A stretch of 64,000 nucleotides of DNA, from the NCBI GenBank assembly GCA_963844845.1, contig CAWJPW010000010.1, positions 62,001 to 126,000 of the forward strand, in the 5' to 3' direction. Shown here piece after piece: positions 8,527-16,925 of the stretch. This DNA is from CAWJPW01 sp963844845 (GTDB lineage Bacteria > Acidobacteriota > Thermoanaerobaculia > Thermoanaerobaculales > Sulfomarinibacteraceae). The notes beneath the pieces were generated by a model. That model had not been told where the DNA came from. It saw nothing but the letters and a program-made list of their open reading frames with translations, and searched no databases. The number at the start of each line of letters is the position of its first letter. The first letter of the stretch is position 1. A program made the position numbers and the translations under genes.

Positions 8527-9291
8527 TCAGACCGGCTCGGTGTCAGGCACCCATCGGGTGCGGGCTCGAAGCACCTCGTACCCATCCGAGCTACGGACAA
8601 GGCTGTGAAGGTACGCGCCCTCCCCCTTCTCCGCAGCCGCGATCCGCGCCTCGAGGATCTCCCCCAGGCCCACCTCGGCGCGGAACTCGACCTCGACCTC
8701 GGACGGCGACGTCCCCAGCAGGACGGCCGCCGGCATGCCGTCCAGCACCATTCGCAGCAGGGCGGCGTTGTTGGCGTGGCGGTTGACGTCGAGATCGGAG
8801 AAGCGGGTCGTGAACCTCGCCACCGGCTCACCCTGCTCTGCCGACGGCAGGTGCGCAAACTCGTCCTCCAGGGCGCGTCCCGGCGCGGACGCCGCCAGGG
8901 TCTCGAGCTCCGCCGGCGGCCGAATCGGCCGCCGCGAGGTCAGGTTGAGCAGCAGCCAGCCGGAGGTGGCCACGGCCACCTCGCCGCCCTCGCCGTCGCA
9001 GGCGCGGAAGTCGCGCACCGCGTACAGGCGCCGGACGCCGAAGGGCCAGGTCTGGAGCCGGATGACCGCACCACACTCCGGGCGGCCGCTAAGGCGAAGG
9101 TGGAGACGTGAGAGCACCCAGGTGAGGCCGCGCTGTGGGAGCTCCTCCATCGCCCAGCCGAGGGCGCGTGCATGCTGCCCGGCCGCCTCCTGCAGCCAGT
9201 CGCACAGCGCGCCGGTGGCGAGGCGCCCACGCAGATCGACCTCATAAGCCCGGACCTCGAAATGCTGGTCCCACACCCACGGTGACTTCAT
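8527..9291 (-). CDS. Acyl-ACP thioesterase
   Basis: The protein has 254 residues with a tandem hotdog architecture. The N-terminal hotdog opens with FEVRAYEVDLRGRLATGALC and contains WLQEAAGQHARALG. The C-terminal hotdog has RFSDLDVNRHANNAALLRM, where Asn and His of the NRHxN pattern match the catalytic residues of FatA/FatB-type enzymes. The product would release free fatty acids from acyl-ACP in the cytoplasm. The ATG follows GGAGGCCGGG. A desaturase and an FMN enzyme lie 3-4 kb away, but not in the same transcript. Confidence 0.85.
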   Translation of the reverse strand: MKSPWVWDQHFEVRAYEVDLRGRLATGALCDWLQEAAGQHARALGWAMEELPQRGLTWVLSRLHLRLSGRPECGAVIRLQTWPFGVRRLYAVRDFRACDGEGGEVAVATSGWLLLNLTSRRPIRPPAELETLAASAPGRALEDEFAHLPSAEQGEPVARFTTRFSDLDVNRHANNAALLRMVLDGMPAAVLLGTSPSEVEVEFRAEVGLGEILEARIAAAEKGEGAYLHSLVRSSDGYEVLRARTRWVPDTEPV

Positions 9292-9328
9292 CCCGGCCTC
9301 CCTGGCAGGATGGTACCGTGGCGCAGCA

Positions 9329-10297
9329 TCACTCCCAGGCGCCGGTGCCGCCCAGCTCGAAGTTGTCGGCGAAGACCATCGCGCCGCCGGCGCCGGGCCA
9401 GTCCGCCAGGCGAGCGAAGAGCCACCACGCGGCCCGCCCCTTGAGCACACAGTTGAGGTTGGTCTCCTGGGGGTCATCGGAGTGGGCGCAGCCCTGGCAG
9501 CCGGAGTACCCGTCGACTCCGTCGCCGGTGGTGAGCCGGGCAAGCTCCGAGCCCGGGTGGGCGGCAACCCACTCGGACGCCCAGTTGCCGTCGTCGTAGT
9601 CCAGATCGTCCCAAAGACCCTGGTCCCAGAAGTAGGTACCGTCGGGGTCGTAGGCCTCGATGTCCGCGAAGTCGAAGAGGATGCGGTCGTGGGCGCTGCA
9701 GTGCGCACGGATGAGCTCGTTGTTGGAATGCACGCTCCCGGGGGCGGTGTCCTCGCCGCCTCCCTCCGCGTGTCCGGTCATGAAGACAAAGGCCACCTCG
9801 GGGTAGTCAGCGACGAGGATCTCCATGTTGTCGAGGTAGCGCTGGGCGTCGTGGCCGGCGATGCTGCACCACGACCACATGACGACGTTGACGTGGGGGT
9901 TGGCGGGATCATCCAGCAGGGCCCGCGTACAGGTCACCCAAGGAGTCACCCCATGCTCGTCGATGGAGTCGCCCTGGCTGAGGTCGGACACACCACAGGG
10001 GATGCCGTAGTCGTCGAGATCGAGCCCGGAGGCGCCATTGTCGGACCACTGATAGCGGTCTGCGAACGGCGGGAACGCCTCGAGCGCGTCCATGCCGGTG
10101 ACCACCTGACTCCCGTGGCTGGTGTGTTGGTAGACGATGTGGAGCCGCTCCTCGAGGTGCGCGAGCCAGACGTCCGGGACCAGAGACGGGTCGGTACTGG
10201 TGTGGTCGACGAGTACCTGCTGCGCCATCGCCGACGGCGACCCCAGGAGCACAACCAGCGCCAGGATCGTCGCCCACCAGCGGACGGCGTTGCGCAT
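9329..10297 (-). CDS. Secreted protein with C-terminal FxDxFExG tail, unknown function
   Basis: The protein has 322 residues from an ATG behind AAAGGAGAC. A signal peptide (ATILALVVLLGSPSAMAQ) is followed by a globular region with HIVYQHTSHGSQVVTGMDAL near the start and FVFMTGHAEGGGEDTAP in the middle. These His/Ser/Gly clusters could be a hydrolase active site of SGNH-like or similar type, which I cannot confirm. Four cysteines near the end (YSGCQGCAHSDD, LNCVLKG) may form disulfides. It ends in VFADNFELGGTGAWE, the tail shared with other secreted proteins here. Confidence 0.75.
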   Translation of the reverse strand: MRNAVRWWATILALVVLLGSPSAMAQQVLVDHTSTDPSLVPDVWLAHLEERLHIVYQHTSHGSQVVTGMDALEAFPPFADRYQWSDNGASGLDLDDYGIPCGVSDLSQGDSIDEHGVTPWVTCTRALLDDPANPHVNVVMWSWCSIAGHDAQRYLDNMEILVADYPEVAFVFMTGHAEGGGEDTAPGSVHSNNELIRAHCSAHDRILFDFADIEAYDPDGTYFWDQGLWDDLDYDDGNWASEWVAAHPGSELARLTTGDGVDGYSGCQGCAHSDDPQETNLNCVLKGRAAWWLFARLADWPGAGGAMVFADNFELGGTGAWE

Positions 10298-10440
10298 CGC
10301 TCTGTCTCCTTTGCCCGCTCTCGTTCCTCTTGCCTTCAAGGAGGGAACTGTATCAGTTTGGCCGCGAAATCGGAGGTGCCCTGGATCACACGGCCAGAAG
10401 ACCACCGCCGACCCGCCCCCTGACGCCGAGCGTTTTGCGA

Positions 10441-10461
10441 TCAACATTCATTCTATGTTGA
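10441..10461. promoter_or_regulatory. Dyad TCAACAT-N7-ATGTTGA
   Basis: A perfect 7-bp inverted repeat with a 7-base spacer lies between the divergent secreted gene (start 10297) and the small membrane gene (start 10567). It fits a binding site for a dimeric regulator. No regulator is identified. Confidence 0.35.
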
Positions 10462-10566
10462 CAGACGACCGGCCGCCGCCACGCGGCACGCTGTGGTGGG
10501 CTGCCCTACCGATGCTTCTCGCACCCCTCTTCCTCGCGGCGAGCTCCGGCCGTGCGACACTGCCCC

Positions 10567-10773
10567 ATGCCTTCGCTGGGCAGCATCATCGTCGCCCTCG
10601 CCACCGGGATCCTCGGCATGGCCTACTTCGTCTACGGCAAACGCCAGCAGAACCTCGTCTTCCTCTTTGCCGGCATCGGTCTGTGCGTGTTCCCGTACCT
10701 GGTCAGCGGCGTATGGCTCGAGCTCCTGGTGGGTGCAGCATTGACCGCCGCGCCCTTCGTGATTCGGGAGTGA
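10567..10773 (+). CDS. Small two-helix membrane protein
   Basis: This 68-residue frame has two predicted transmembrane helices (IIVALATGILGMAYFVYG and LVFLFAGIGLCVFPYLVSG, followed by a third hydrophobic stretch LLVGAALTAAPFVI). The linker KRQQN is positively charged. The composition and codon use are convincing though the ribosome binding site is poor. It resembles small bacterial membrane proteins annotated near amino-acid transporters, but the function is unknown. Confidence 0.7.
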   Translation: MPSLGSIIVALATGILGMAYFVYGKRQQNLVFLFAGIGLCVFPYLVSGVWLELLVGAALTAAPFVIRE

Positions 10774-10801
10774 GCCGCCGCTGCGAACGGGGCCGGAACC
10801 C

Positions 10802-12325
10802 TCAGGCCCTCGCCGCCACGGTCTCGTCCTCCACGGCCAGCTCGGAATCGAGGGCCGCCGTCGCCCCTGCCAGCAGGTGCTCGAGCACGTCGGCGGCGTG
10901 GTAATCGTCGGCTCCGGCGGGAAGGAAGCGGAGCACCTGGGGCAGCCCGTCCCCGGAGGTCACGATGGCCGCCTCGAGGTACCCGTCGCGTCGGGTCTGC
11001 GCGACACCCGCGGCCGCCGCCAGGGCGTTGCACAGACACACGGTGCCCTCCGCCTGGTCGGCGCTACCGCCCTTGGCGATGAAGGCGGCGACGGGCTCGG
11101 CGGGGCAGCGCCAGATCAGGCGGCCGTCGCCCAGGCGGTGCGCCTGGCGCAGCATGCCGACGTCGCAGAGGCGGCGGCGGCTCGCGTAGACGCGCGGGTC
11201 CGACAGCGTGCACTCCACCTGCGCGACCTTGAAGGGGTAGCCGGTGGGCGAGGCCACCGGGTCGGTGTGCACGGCGGCGCGACCCGAGCGCACTCCCTCC
11301 AGCACCCAGCGACGAAGTGCCGGGTCCATCCCGGACTCGGCGCAGAAGGCGAAGGCAGTGCCGACCTGCACGCCCGCCGCGCCCGACGCGAGGGCGCGTC
11401 GCAGCCTCTCCGGCGTGTCCTCGCCGCCGGCGAGCCACGCCGGCAGCCCGAGGGCGGCCATCTGCTCCGGCTCCACGAAGTCCTTGTCGCCGTAAACCGG
11501 TTGCCCCTCACCGTCGAGGCGTAGCGGCCCCCGCGGTGGCGCATTGTGCCCTCCCGCGGTGGGGGCCTCCACAACGAACCCCTGGATGCCGCCCGGCGCC
11601 CGCTTGAGGAGCGCCTTGGCCAGCACCACCGAGGACACCACCGGCAGGAAGACCGGCCGCCGCAGGAGCCCGCAGCTGGCGGCGACGCCTGAGAAGAGGC
11701 GCTCGGGGTCGAACTCCACGTACGTGGCGTCGTCGGGAGCGGCACCGTGCACGTCGAGGCGGTAGCTCACCGGCAGGTGATGTGACAGCCCGTCGAGCAC
11801 CGAGGGAACCTGATAGGGAATCCCGGCACCCATGATCACCACGTCGACGCCCGCGAGCATGGCCCCGTACAGGGTGGCAAGGGTCGGCAGCTGGATCTTC
11901 TCCAGCAGGTTGATCCCCACCGGGTTGGCGTGGCCCTCCCGGGCCAGTACGACCTCCGCGAAGGCGGCCAGGACCGTGACCTCCTCAAGCTCCCGGGCCG
12001 GGCGCTGCGACCAGACCGGCGGGCGCGGATAGGTGGGCATCACGTCCGGCGACGCGGGGTAGCGCGCCAGCACCCGACGCACCGCTTCCTGGTCGGGGAA
12101 GCCGGCCAGAGCGCGCCGCATGTGGCCCCCGGGGTCGCCCTTGGTGAGGCGGCCGATCATGACCAGCGCGATGCCGGTGCCGGAGACCACGCCCAGCTGC
12201 CCAGCGGCCGACACCGTGCGAGCGAGCCGCCAGTCGGAGATCGCGACACCCATGCCACCCTGGATGATCTGTGGCAGCCGGCCGCCCCAGCGCGCCGCCA
12301 CGGCCGCGGCCCGCGCGGCGTTCAT
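10802..12325 (-). CDS. Nitronate monooxygenase/FabK-like FMN enzyme
   Basis: The protein has 507 residues. It begins LPQIIQGGMGVAISDWRLA, the FMN-binding start of the nitronate monooxygenase/enoyl reductase II family. The middle has DVVIMGAGIPYQVPSVL, FVVEAPTAGGHNAPPRG (conserved His of the GGH motif) and GAAGVQVGTAFAFC, the phosphate-binding end of the barrel. At about 500 residues it belongs to the longer subgroup related to PfaD-type proteins. Its start overlaps the desaturase stop by four bases (ATGA), so the two are co-translated. A role in handling unsaturated acyl chains is inferred from that coupling. Confidence 0.85.
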   Translation of the reverse strand: MNAARAAAVAARWGGRLPQIIQGGMGVAISDWRLARTVSAAGQLGVVSGTGIALVMIGRLTKGDPGGHMRRALAGFPDQEAVRRVLARYPASPDVMPTYPRPPVWSQRPARELEEVTVLAAFAEVVLAREGHANPVGINLLEKIQLPTLATLYGAMLAGVDVVIMGAGIPYQVPSVLDGLSHHLPVSYRLDVHGAAPDDATYVEFDPERLFSGVAASCGLLRRPVFLPVVSSVVLAKALLKRAPGGIQGFVVEAPTAGGHNAPPRGPLRLDGEGQPVYGDKDFVEPEQMAALGLPAWLAGGEDTPERLRRALASGAAGVQVGTAFAFCAESGMDPALRRWVLEGVRSGRAAVHTDPVASPTGYPFKVAQVECTLSDPRVYASRRRLCDVGMLRQAHRLGDGRLIWRCPAEPVAAFIAKGGSADQAEGTVCLCNALAAAAGVAQTRRDGYLEAAIVTSGDGLPQVLRFLPAGADDYHAADVLEHLLAGATAALDSELAVEDETVAARA

Positions 12326-13221
12326 GCGCCCCCCGCGGCGGGCTCGGCGCCCGCCGTGACCCGACCGCCCGTCGGAGCCGCCGCCGGCACGGCGTTGCGG
12401 CCCTCAAGATGCGCGTACTTGACTCGGGCGGGTGGCTCGCGCAGATCCCAAACCAGGCCGACGGCGGCGAGCAGGCGCAGAAAGTAGTACGCGATGTCGT
12501 ACTCCCACCAGAAGAAGCCCTGCCGGGTGGAGGTCTGGTAGTGGTGGTGGTTGTTGTGCCAACCTTCCCCGAGGGTGAGCACGGCGAGGACCGCGCTGTT
12601 GCGGCTGCCGTCGCCGGTCTCGTAGCGCTGGCGTCCGATCATGTGGTTGAGCGAGTTGATGGTGTAGGTGGCGTGCCAACAGGCCACGACGCTGATGGGC
12701 AGGCCCCAGACCAACGACGGCCACCCGCCGGCGGCGAGGAGGACGGCGCCGAGGACCACCGTGGGCAGGTACCAGTAGCGGTCGAGGAAGACCAGCTCGG
12801 GGTAGCGGGCGAGGTCCTTCACCCTGGAGAGGTCGGGGTACGAGTTGTCCTCCACCATGATCCAGCCCATGTGAGCCCAGAAGAAGCCGCGTTTGACGGG
12901 CGAGTGGACGTCGTCGTCGGTGTCGGAGAAGCGGTGGTGACGCCGGTGGTGGGCCGACCACCACAACGGCCCCTTCTGCAGGGCGAGGAGGCCGACCACC
13001 GCCAGCACCAGCTGGAACGCCCGCGAGGTGGCGTACGTGCGGTGCGCGAAGTAGCGATGGTAGCCGGCGGTGACGCCGAGCATCCGAACCAGGTAGAGGC
13101 TCCCGGCGAGGGCTACCAGCCACCACGAGAAGGGCAGGAAGAACGCCGTCAGGCAGGCCAGGTGCATCGCCACGTAGGGCGTGTTCTTCCAACCAAGTCG
13201 AAGCAGTCGTCGCGTCGTCAT
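12322..13221 (-). CDS. Acyl-CoA/fatty-acid desaturase
   Basis: The protein has 299 residues with the three histidine boxes of membrane desaturases: HRYFAH at about 56-61, HHRRHH at about 92-97, and HNNHHH at about 231-236. Four hydrophobic segments (for example MHLACLTAFFLPFSWWLVAL) place it in the cytoplasmic membrane. It inserts a double bond, probably at delta-9, using a di-iron centre. The ATG follows GGGGGG. It lies 84 bases after the response regulator and overlaps the FMN enzyme gene, giving a sensor-regulator-enzyme series on one strand. Confidence 0.93.
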   Translation of the reverse strand: MTTRRLLRLGWKNTPYVAMHLACLTAFFLPFSWWLVALAGSLYLVRMLGVTAGYHRYFAHRTYATSRAFQLVLAVVGLLALQKGPLWWSAHHRRHHRFSDTDDDVHSPVKRGFFWAHMGWIMVEDNSYPDLSRVKDLARYPELVFLDRYWYLPTVVLGAVLLAAGGWPSLVWGLPISVVACWHATYTINSLNHMIGRQRYETGDGSRNSAVLAVLTLGEGWHNNHHHYQTSTRQGFFWWEYDIAYYFLRLLAAVGLVWDLREPPARVKYAHLEGRNAVPAAAPTGGRVTAGAEPAAGGA

Positions 13222-13305
13222 CGGGATCCCCCCGGCAGCATGCCGCCTCAGGATCATGATGATCACGGGATTTCAGGGGATCGCCCGGGTTTTGTCAGGA
13301 TCCTG

Positions 13306-13998
13306 TCACGGTTCGGCGAGACGATAGCCGAAGCCGCGCACCGTCTGGATCAGCCGCGGGTGGGCGGGGTCCTCCTCGAGCTTGGCCCGGAGCTGGGCGA
13401 TGAAGTTGTCCACGGTGCGCGCGGAACCGTGGTGGCCGTATCCCCAGACCCCCTCGAGAATCTGCTCCCGCGACAGCACCCGCCCCGCAGCCCGCACGAG
13501 CAGCAGCAGGACCTGGAACTCGGTGGCCGTGAGCTCCATCGCCTCGCCGTCCCGCCGCACGGTGAACGCGGCGGTGTCGATGGTCAGCGGCCCCACCGTC
13601 AGGAGCGCATGGGCGTCGCCTCCCCGACGGCGCAGCACCGCCCGCACCCGGGCCAGCAGCTCCCCCACCGAGAACGGCTTGGTGACGTAGTCGTCGGCGC
13701 CGAGGTCGAGGCCCCGGATCCGGTCCATCTCGGCCGTGCGGGCGCTCACGACCATCACCGGCGTCTCGTCGCCCGCCGCCCGCAGGTCGGCGAGGATCTC
13801 GTACCCGTTCACCTGGGGCAGCATGATGTCGAGGACGATGAGGTCCCAGCCGCCGCGACGCGCGAGATCCAGGCCCGCGCGACCGTCCGCGGCGGCGTGC
13901 ACCTCGTACCCCTGACGGCCGAGAGCGAGCGCCAGCCCCTGCAGAATCGAGGTGTCGTCCTCCACCACGAGGAGGCGCGATGCGCGCTCGCCGGTCAC
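13306..13998 (-). CDS. OmpR-family response regulator
   Basis: The protein has 230 residues. The receiver domain has the acidic pair (VVEDDTSI), phospho-acceptor Asp in LIVLDIMLP, and Lys in DDYVTKPFSVGEL. The C-terminal winged helix (about 128-226) has ELTATEFQVLLLLVRAAG, REQILEGVWGY and RTVDNFIAQLRAKLEEDP, ending FGYRLAEP. It overlaps the kinase gene by four bases, so they form a pair. The desaturase gene follows 84 bases later and is a candidate target. Confidence 0.95.
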   Translation of the reverse strand: MTGERASRLLVVEDDTSILQGLALALGRQGYEVHAAADGRAGLDLARRGGWDLIVLDIMLPQVNGYEILADLRAAGDETPVMVVSARTAEMDRIRGLDLGADDYVTKPFSVGELLARVRAVLRRRGGDAHALLTVGPLTIDTAAFTVRRDGEAMELTATEFQVLLLLVRAAGRVLSREQILEGVWGYGHHGSARTVDNFIAQLRAKLEEDPAHPRLIQTVRGFGYRLAEP

Positions 13999-14936
13999 CG
14001 GCCCTCGGCCTCGCGCCCGACCGGCAGGACGATGGAGAAGGTCGCGCCCTGGCCGGGCTCGCTGTCCACCTCCACGTCGCCCTCGTGGCCCTGAGCGATG
14101 TGGTGGACGATGGCGAGGCCCAGGCCGGTGCCCTCCGCCGCGCGCGAGAGGCGGTCGTCGAGGCGGTAGAACTTCTGGAAGATCCGTTTCTGCTCGCGCC
14201 GCGGGATGCCGGGGCCGCTGTCGCGCACGAAGAGGCGGACGGAGCGGGCGTCCACGCCGGCCCCCGCCGTGATCTCGTTGTCCTCGCCGCCGTACTTGGC
14301 GGCATTGGACAGCAGGTTGAGGAGCCCGTCAACGAGCGCCCCGTGGTCTCCCGCGACCGTCGGCAGCCGTTCGTCGAGTGCCAGCGCCACCTCGACGTCC
14401 CGTCCCTGGGCCGAGCCGCGGAACGCGGCCACCGCATCCTCGACCACCTTCGCCGGCTCCACGGGCTCGCTTCGGTAGCTGCGCTGCCCGGCCTCCATCC
14501 TCCCCCACTCCAGCAGGCGCTCGATGCGGGCCTGCAGGCGCAGGGCGTCCCGCCGGATGCCCTGGAGGCAGAGCTCCCGCTCGTCAGGATCGGCGGTGGC
14601 GTCGGCGGCCATCTCGGCGAACATGAGCACCGAGGTCAGGGGCGTGCGCAGCTCGTGGCTGACCTTGGACACGAAGTCGGTCTGCAGCCTGGAGAGGCGG
14701 GCCTCGCGCCGCAGCAGCACCAGCGCCACCACCGAGCCGGTGACGAGGCACACCACGAGGGCCATGACCAGGATGCCGAGCACCACGTTCACGGGCGAGC
14801 GCACCAGCACCAGCATCAGGATGCCGATGACCAGGAGCAGCGCCGTGGGCGCCACCACGAGGGTCACCAGCAGCCACACGATGCGGCGAATCCCGCCCTC
14901 GTGGGCGCTCCGTGGTGCTGGCAGCAGGGGATCCAC
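13995..14936 (-). CDS. Membrane sensor histidine kinase without extracellular domain
   Basis: From a GTG at 14936 the protein has 313 residues. Two adjacent transmembrane helices (IVWLLVTLVVAPTALLLVIG and VVLGILVMALVVCLVTGSVV) are separated by only a few residues, so there is no periplasmic sensor. Then come the H-box (VSHELRTPLTSVLMFAEM), N-box (NLLSNAAKYGG), G1 (VRDSGPGIPRRE) and G2 (GTGLGLAIVHHIA) of a complete HisKA-HATPase kinase. Such kinases often sense the membrane itself or a membrane partner. An open frame extends upstream to 15101 but lacks signal features, so the GTG was preferred. Confidence 0.9.
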   Translation of the reverse strand: MDPLLPAPRSAHEGGIRRIVWLLVTLVVAPTALLLVIGILMLVLVRSPVNVVLGILVMALVVCLVTGSVVALVLLRREARLSRLQTDFVSKVSHELRTPLTSVLMFAEMAADATADPDERELCLQGIRRDALRLQARIERLLEWGRMEAGQRSYRSEPVEPAKVVEDAVAAFRGSAQGRDVEVALALDERLPTVAGDHGALVDGLLNLLSNAAKYGGEDNEITAGAGVDARSVRLFVRDSGPGIPRREQKRIFQKFYRLDDRLSRAAEGTGLGLAIVHHIAQGHEGDVEVDSEPGQGATFSIVLPVGREAEGR

Positions 14937-15135
14937 GGCGCCATGGTAGCGCGTCCCGAGCCGGGCGACCCGGGCAAACCCTGCAGGCCAGGATCCGGGG
15001 CTTTGGGCCGGCGACACCTTGCCGGCGCCGAGCTCGTTCAGCGCCGCGCCGCGCACCGGCCGAATCTCTCCGGCCCCGTCGTCACACCTGCGGGCCTCCA
15101 CCCATGGTGGCGCCGGCAGGCGTGGTTTCGCCGGT

Positions 15136-15678
15136 TCAGGGGTTCAGGCGCCAGATGGCGAGGTTGAGCGCCGCGGCGAAGCTCACCCAGGCGAGGTACG
15201 GCGCAAGGAGGAGCGCCGCCGGCCTCTCCAGCCGCCACCACCAGGTGACCAGCGCGGCGATGGCGGCCCACAGCACGACGATCTCGGCGAGCCCGAGGGC
15301 CGGGCTGCGCAGGCCGAAGAAGAGGAACGACCAGGCGGCGTTGAGCACAAGCTGGAAGGCGAACAGTGCCAGCGAAGCGCGCCCGGCGCGGCTGCCACGG
15401 TGGCGCAGCCACACCCGCGCGGCGGCGATTCCCATGAGGGCGTAGAGCACGGTCCATACGGGTCCGAACAGCCAGCCCGGCGGCGTCCAGGCCGGCTTGC
15501 TGAGCGCGGCGTACCAGGTGGGGATCGCGGGCGTCGTCACGAGCCCACCCAGCACTCCGGCGAGCTCGCAGGCGACGATGCCCACGGCGTAGACGGCAAG
15601 ACGCCTCCTGGGGGCGACAGCCGGCATCCGGCCCTGCTCGCCCCTCCTGCCTTCCGGCCGCGATCTGGATTCCGACAT
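15136..15678 (-). CDS. tspO: TspO/MBR family protein
   Basis: The protein has 180 residues and five transmembrane helices. Family signatures are ELAGVLGGLVTTPAIPTWYA, LSKPAWTPPGWLFGPVWTVL and NAAWSFLFFGLRSPALGLAE. TspO proteins bind porphyrins and sterol-like ligands and affect stress responses in the cytoplasmic membrane. A basic N-terminal extension of about 30 residues precedes the first helix. A second in-frame ATG 18 bases upstream is also possible. Confidence 0.93.
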   Translation of the reverse strand: MSESRSRPEGRRGEQGRMPAVAPRRRLAVYAVGIVACELAGVLGGLVTTPAIPTWYAALSKPAWTPPGWLFGPVWTVLYALMGIAAARVWLRHRGSRAGRASLALFAFQLVLNAAWSFLFFGLRSPALGLAEIVVLWAAIAALVTWWWRLERPAALLLAPYLAWVSFAAALNLAIWRLNP

Positions 15679-15905
15679 GAGCACCCCGCCAGTCATGAGC
15701 TGTGACCTCGTTTCTCGGGACCATGCATCCAAATGCCCTTCCGCGTCGCCGTATTCCAACACGGCCGAGCCCCGCGCTCCCGCACCGGGCCTCGCCATCC
15801 CCGGGTGTGGCAGGGTACGGTGTGCCCTGGCCCGCCGTTCCGCCGGCGAGCGGACCGAGGAAACACACCCGCATCCCCTGGCGTACAGAAGAGCAGGAGG
15901 CCGGA

Positions 15906-16925
15906 ATGCTCGACACCGCCACTGAGGAGATCATCGCGCGCTTCGCTGCGCTCTACGCGGACCTGCACTCGCATCACGTCTTCACCAACTCGACGATGCT
16001 GCGCCTGGCTGCGGCGAGCCTCGCCGCGGCGGATCTCCCGGCCGACGCCGGCGGGCGCCTCGAGAGCGCGGCCGCAACCCTGAAGGAGACGAGCGGCTGG
16101 AGCGAGGCCGCCTCGGGCCCCGCCCGCTTCGTCCTCGCCGCCATGATCGTCCGCCGCGGCCTCGACGCAGGCGAGGTGTGGGCCGCCGTGGAGCGGACCC
16201 GCAACGAGATGAAGCGGCACAAGCTGCGCGGCGGGCGCGCAACCATCTCGGCGTTCCTCCTCGTACTCGCCGCCGGCGGCCGCGCCGCCGACCCGGCGAC
16301 GCTGCAGCGAGCGCACGCGATTCTCGAGTCATGGAAGGAGGACCACCCCTGGCTCACGGGCGGTGACGACCTCCCCATGGCGGCCCTGCACGGCAACCGC
16401 GGGAGCGAGCCGTCGCTGGTGGCGGCGCAGGTGGAGTCCATCTACCAGGAGCTGCACCGGCTCGGCTACGGGCGGGGCAATCAGCTCCAGCTGGCCTCGC
16501 ACCTCCTCGCGGTGGGGCCCGCTTCCGGAGCCGACGCAGCCCAGCGCTTTCACCAGATCGCCAACGCACTGGACCGACAGGGCCTCGCTATGGCGCGCGG
16601 CCGCTACGACGAGGTGGCGCTCCTGGCCCTCACCCCCGGCGATCCCGAGCGCCTCGCCAGCGAGGCGCTGGCGGTGCGTGAGCGGCTCCGGAAGGGGGAA
16701 GGCGGCGGCCTCGCGGCCTTCTTCTCGGGCCTCTCCGGGGACCTCGCCTTCTCGATGGCGGTGGGGATCGTCCTCGCCCGCCACGCCGGCGAGGCCGGGA
16801 ACGACCTCGACGCGCCCGCCGACGCCGCCACCCTCGGTCTCGCTCAGGCCGCACTGGAGGCGCAGCAGGCGGCCGCGATCTGCGCCATCACGGCCGCCAC
16901 CTCCGCCTCGGCCGCGAGTCACTGA
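15906..16925 (+). CDS. DUF4003-like cytoplasmic protein
   Basis: The protein has 339 residues and a strong GGAGG site before the ATG at 15906. It is all-helical, with no signal peptide or membrane segment. The layout (IIARFAALYADLHSHHVFTN at the start, ARFVLAAMIVRR in the middle, and repeated LARHA/LAL helices later) resembles DUF4003 proteins, which are found in Firmicutes and others and have no assigned role. Its end overlaps the end of the convergent hydrolase gene by seven bases. The family call is tentative. Confidence 0.65.
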   Translation: MLDTATEEIIARFAALYADLHSHHVFTNSTMLRLAAASLAAADLPADAGGRLESAAATLKETSGWSEAASGPARFVLAAMIVRRGLDAGEVWAAVERTRNEMKRHKLRGGRATISAFLLVLAAGGRAADPATLQRAHAILESWKEDHPWLTGGDDLPMAALHGNRGSEPSLVAAQVESIYQELHRLGYGRGNQLQLASHLLAVGPASGADAAQRFHQIANALDRQGLAMARGRYDEVALLALTPGDPERLASEALAVRERLRKGEGGGLAAFFSGLSGDLAFSMAVGIVLARHAGEAGNDLDAPADAATLGLAQAALEAQQAAAICAITAATSASAASH

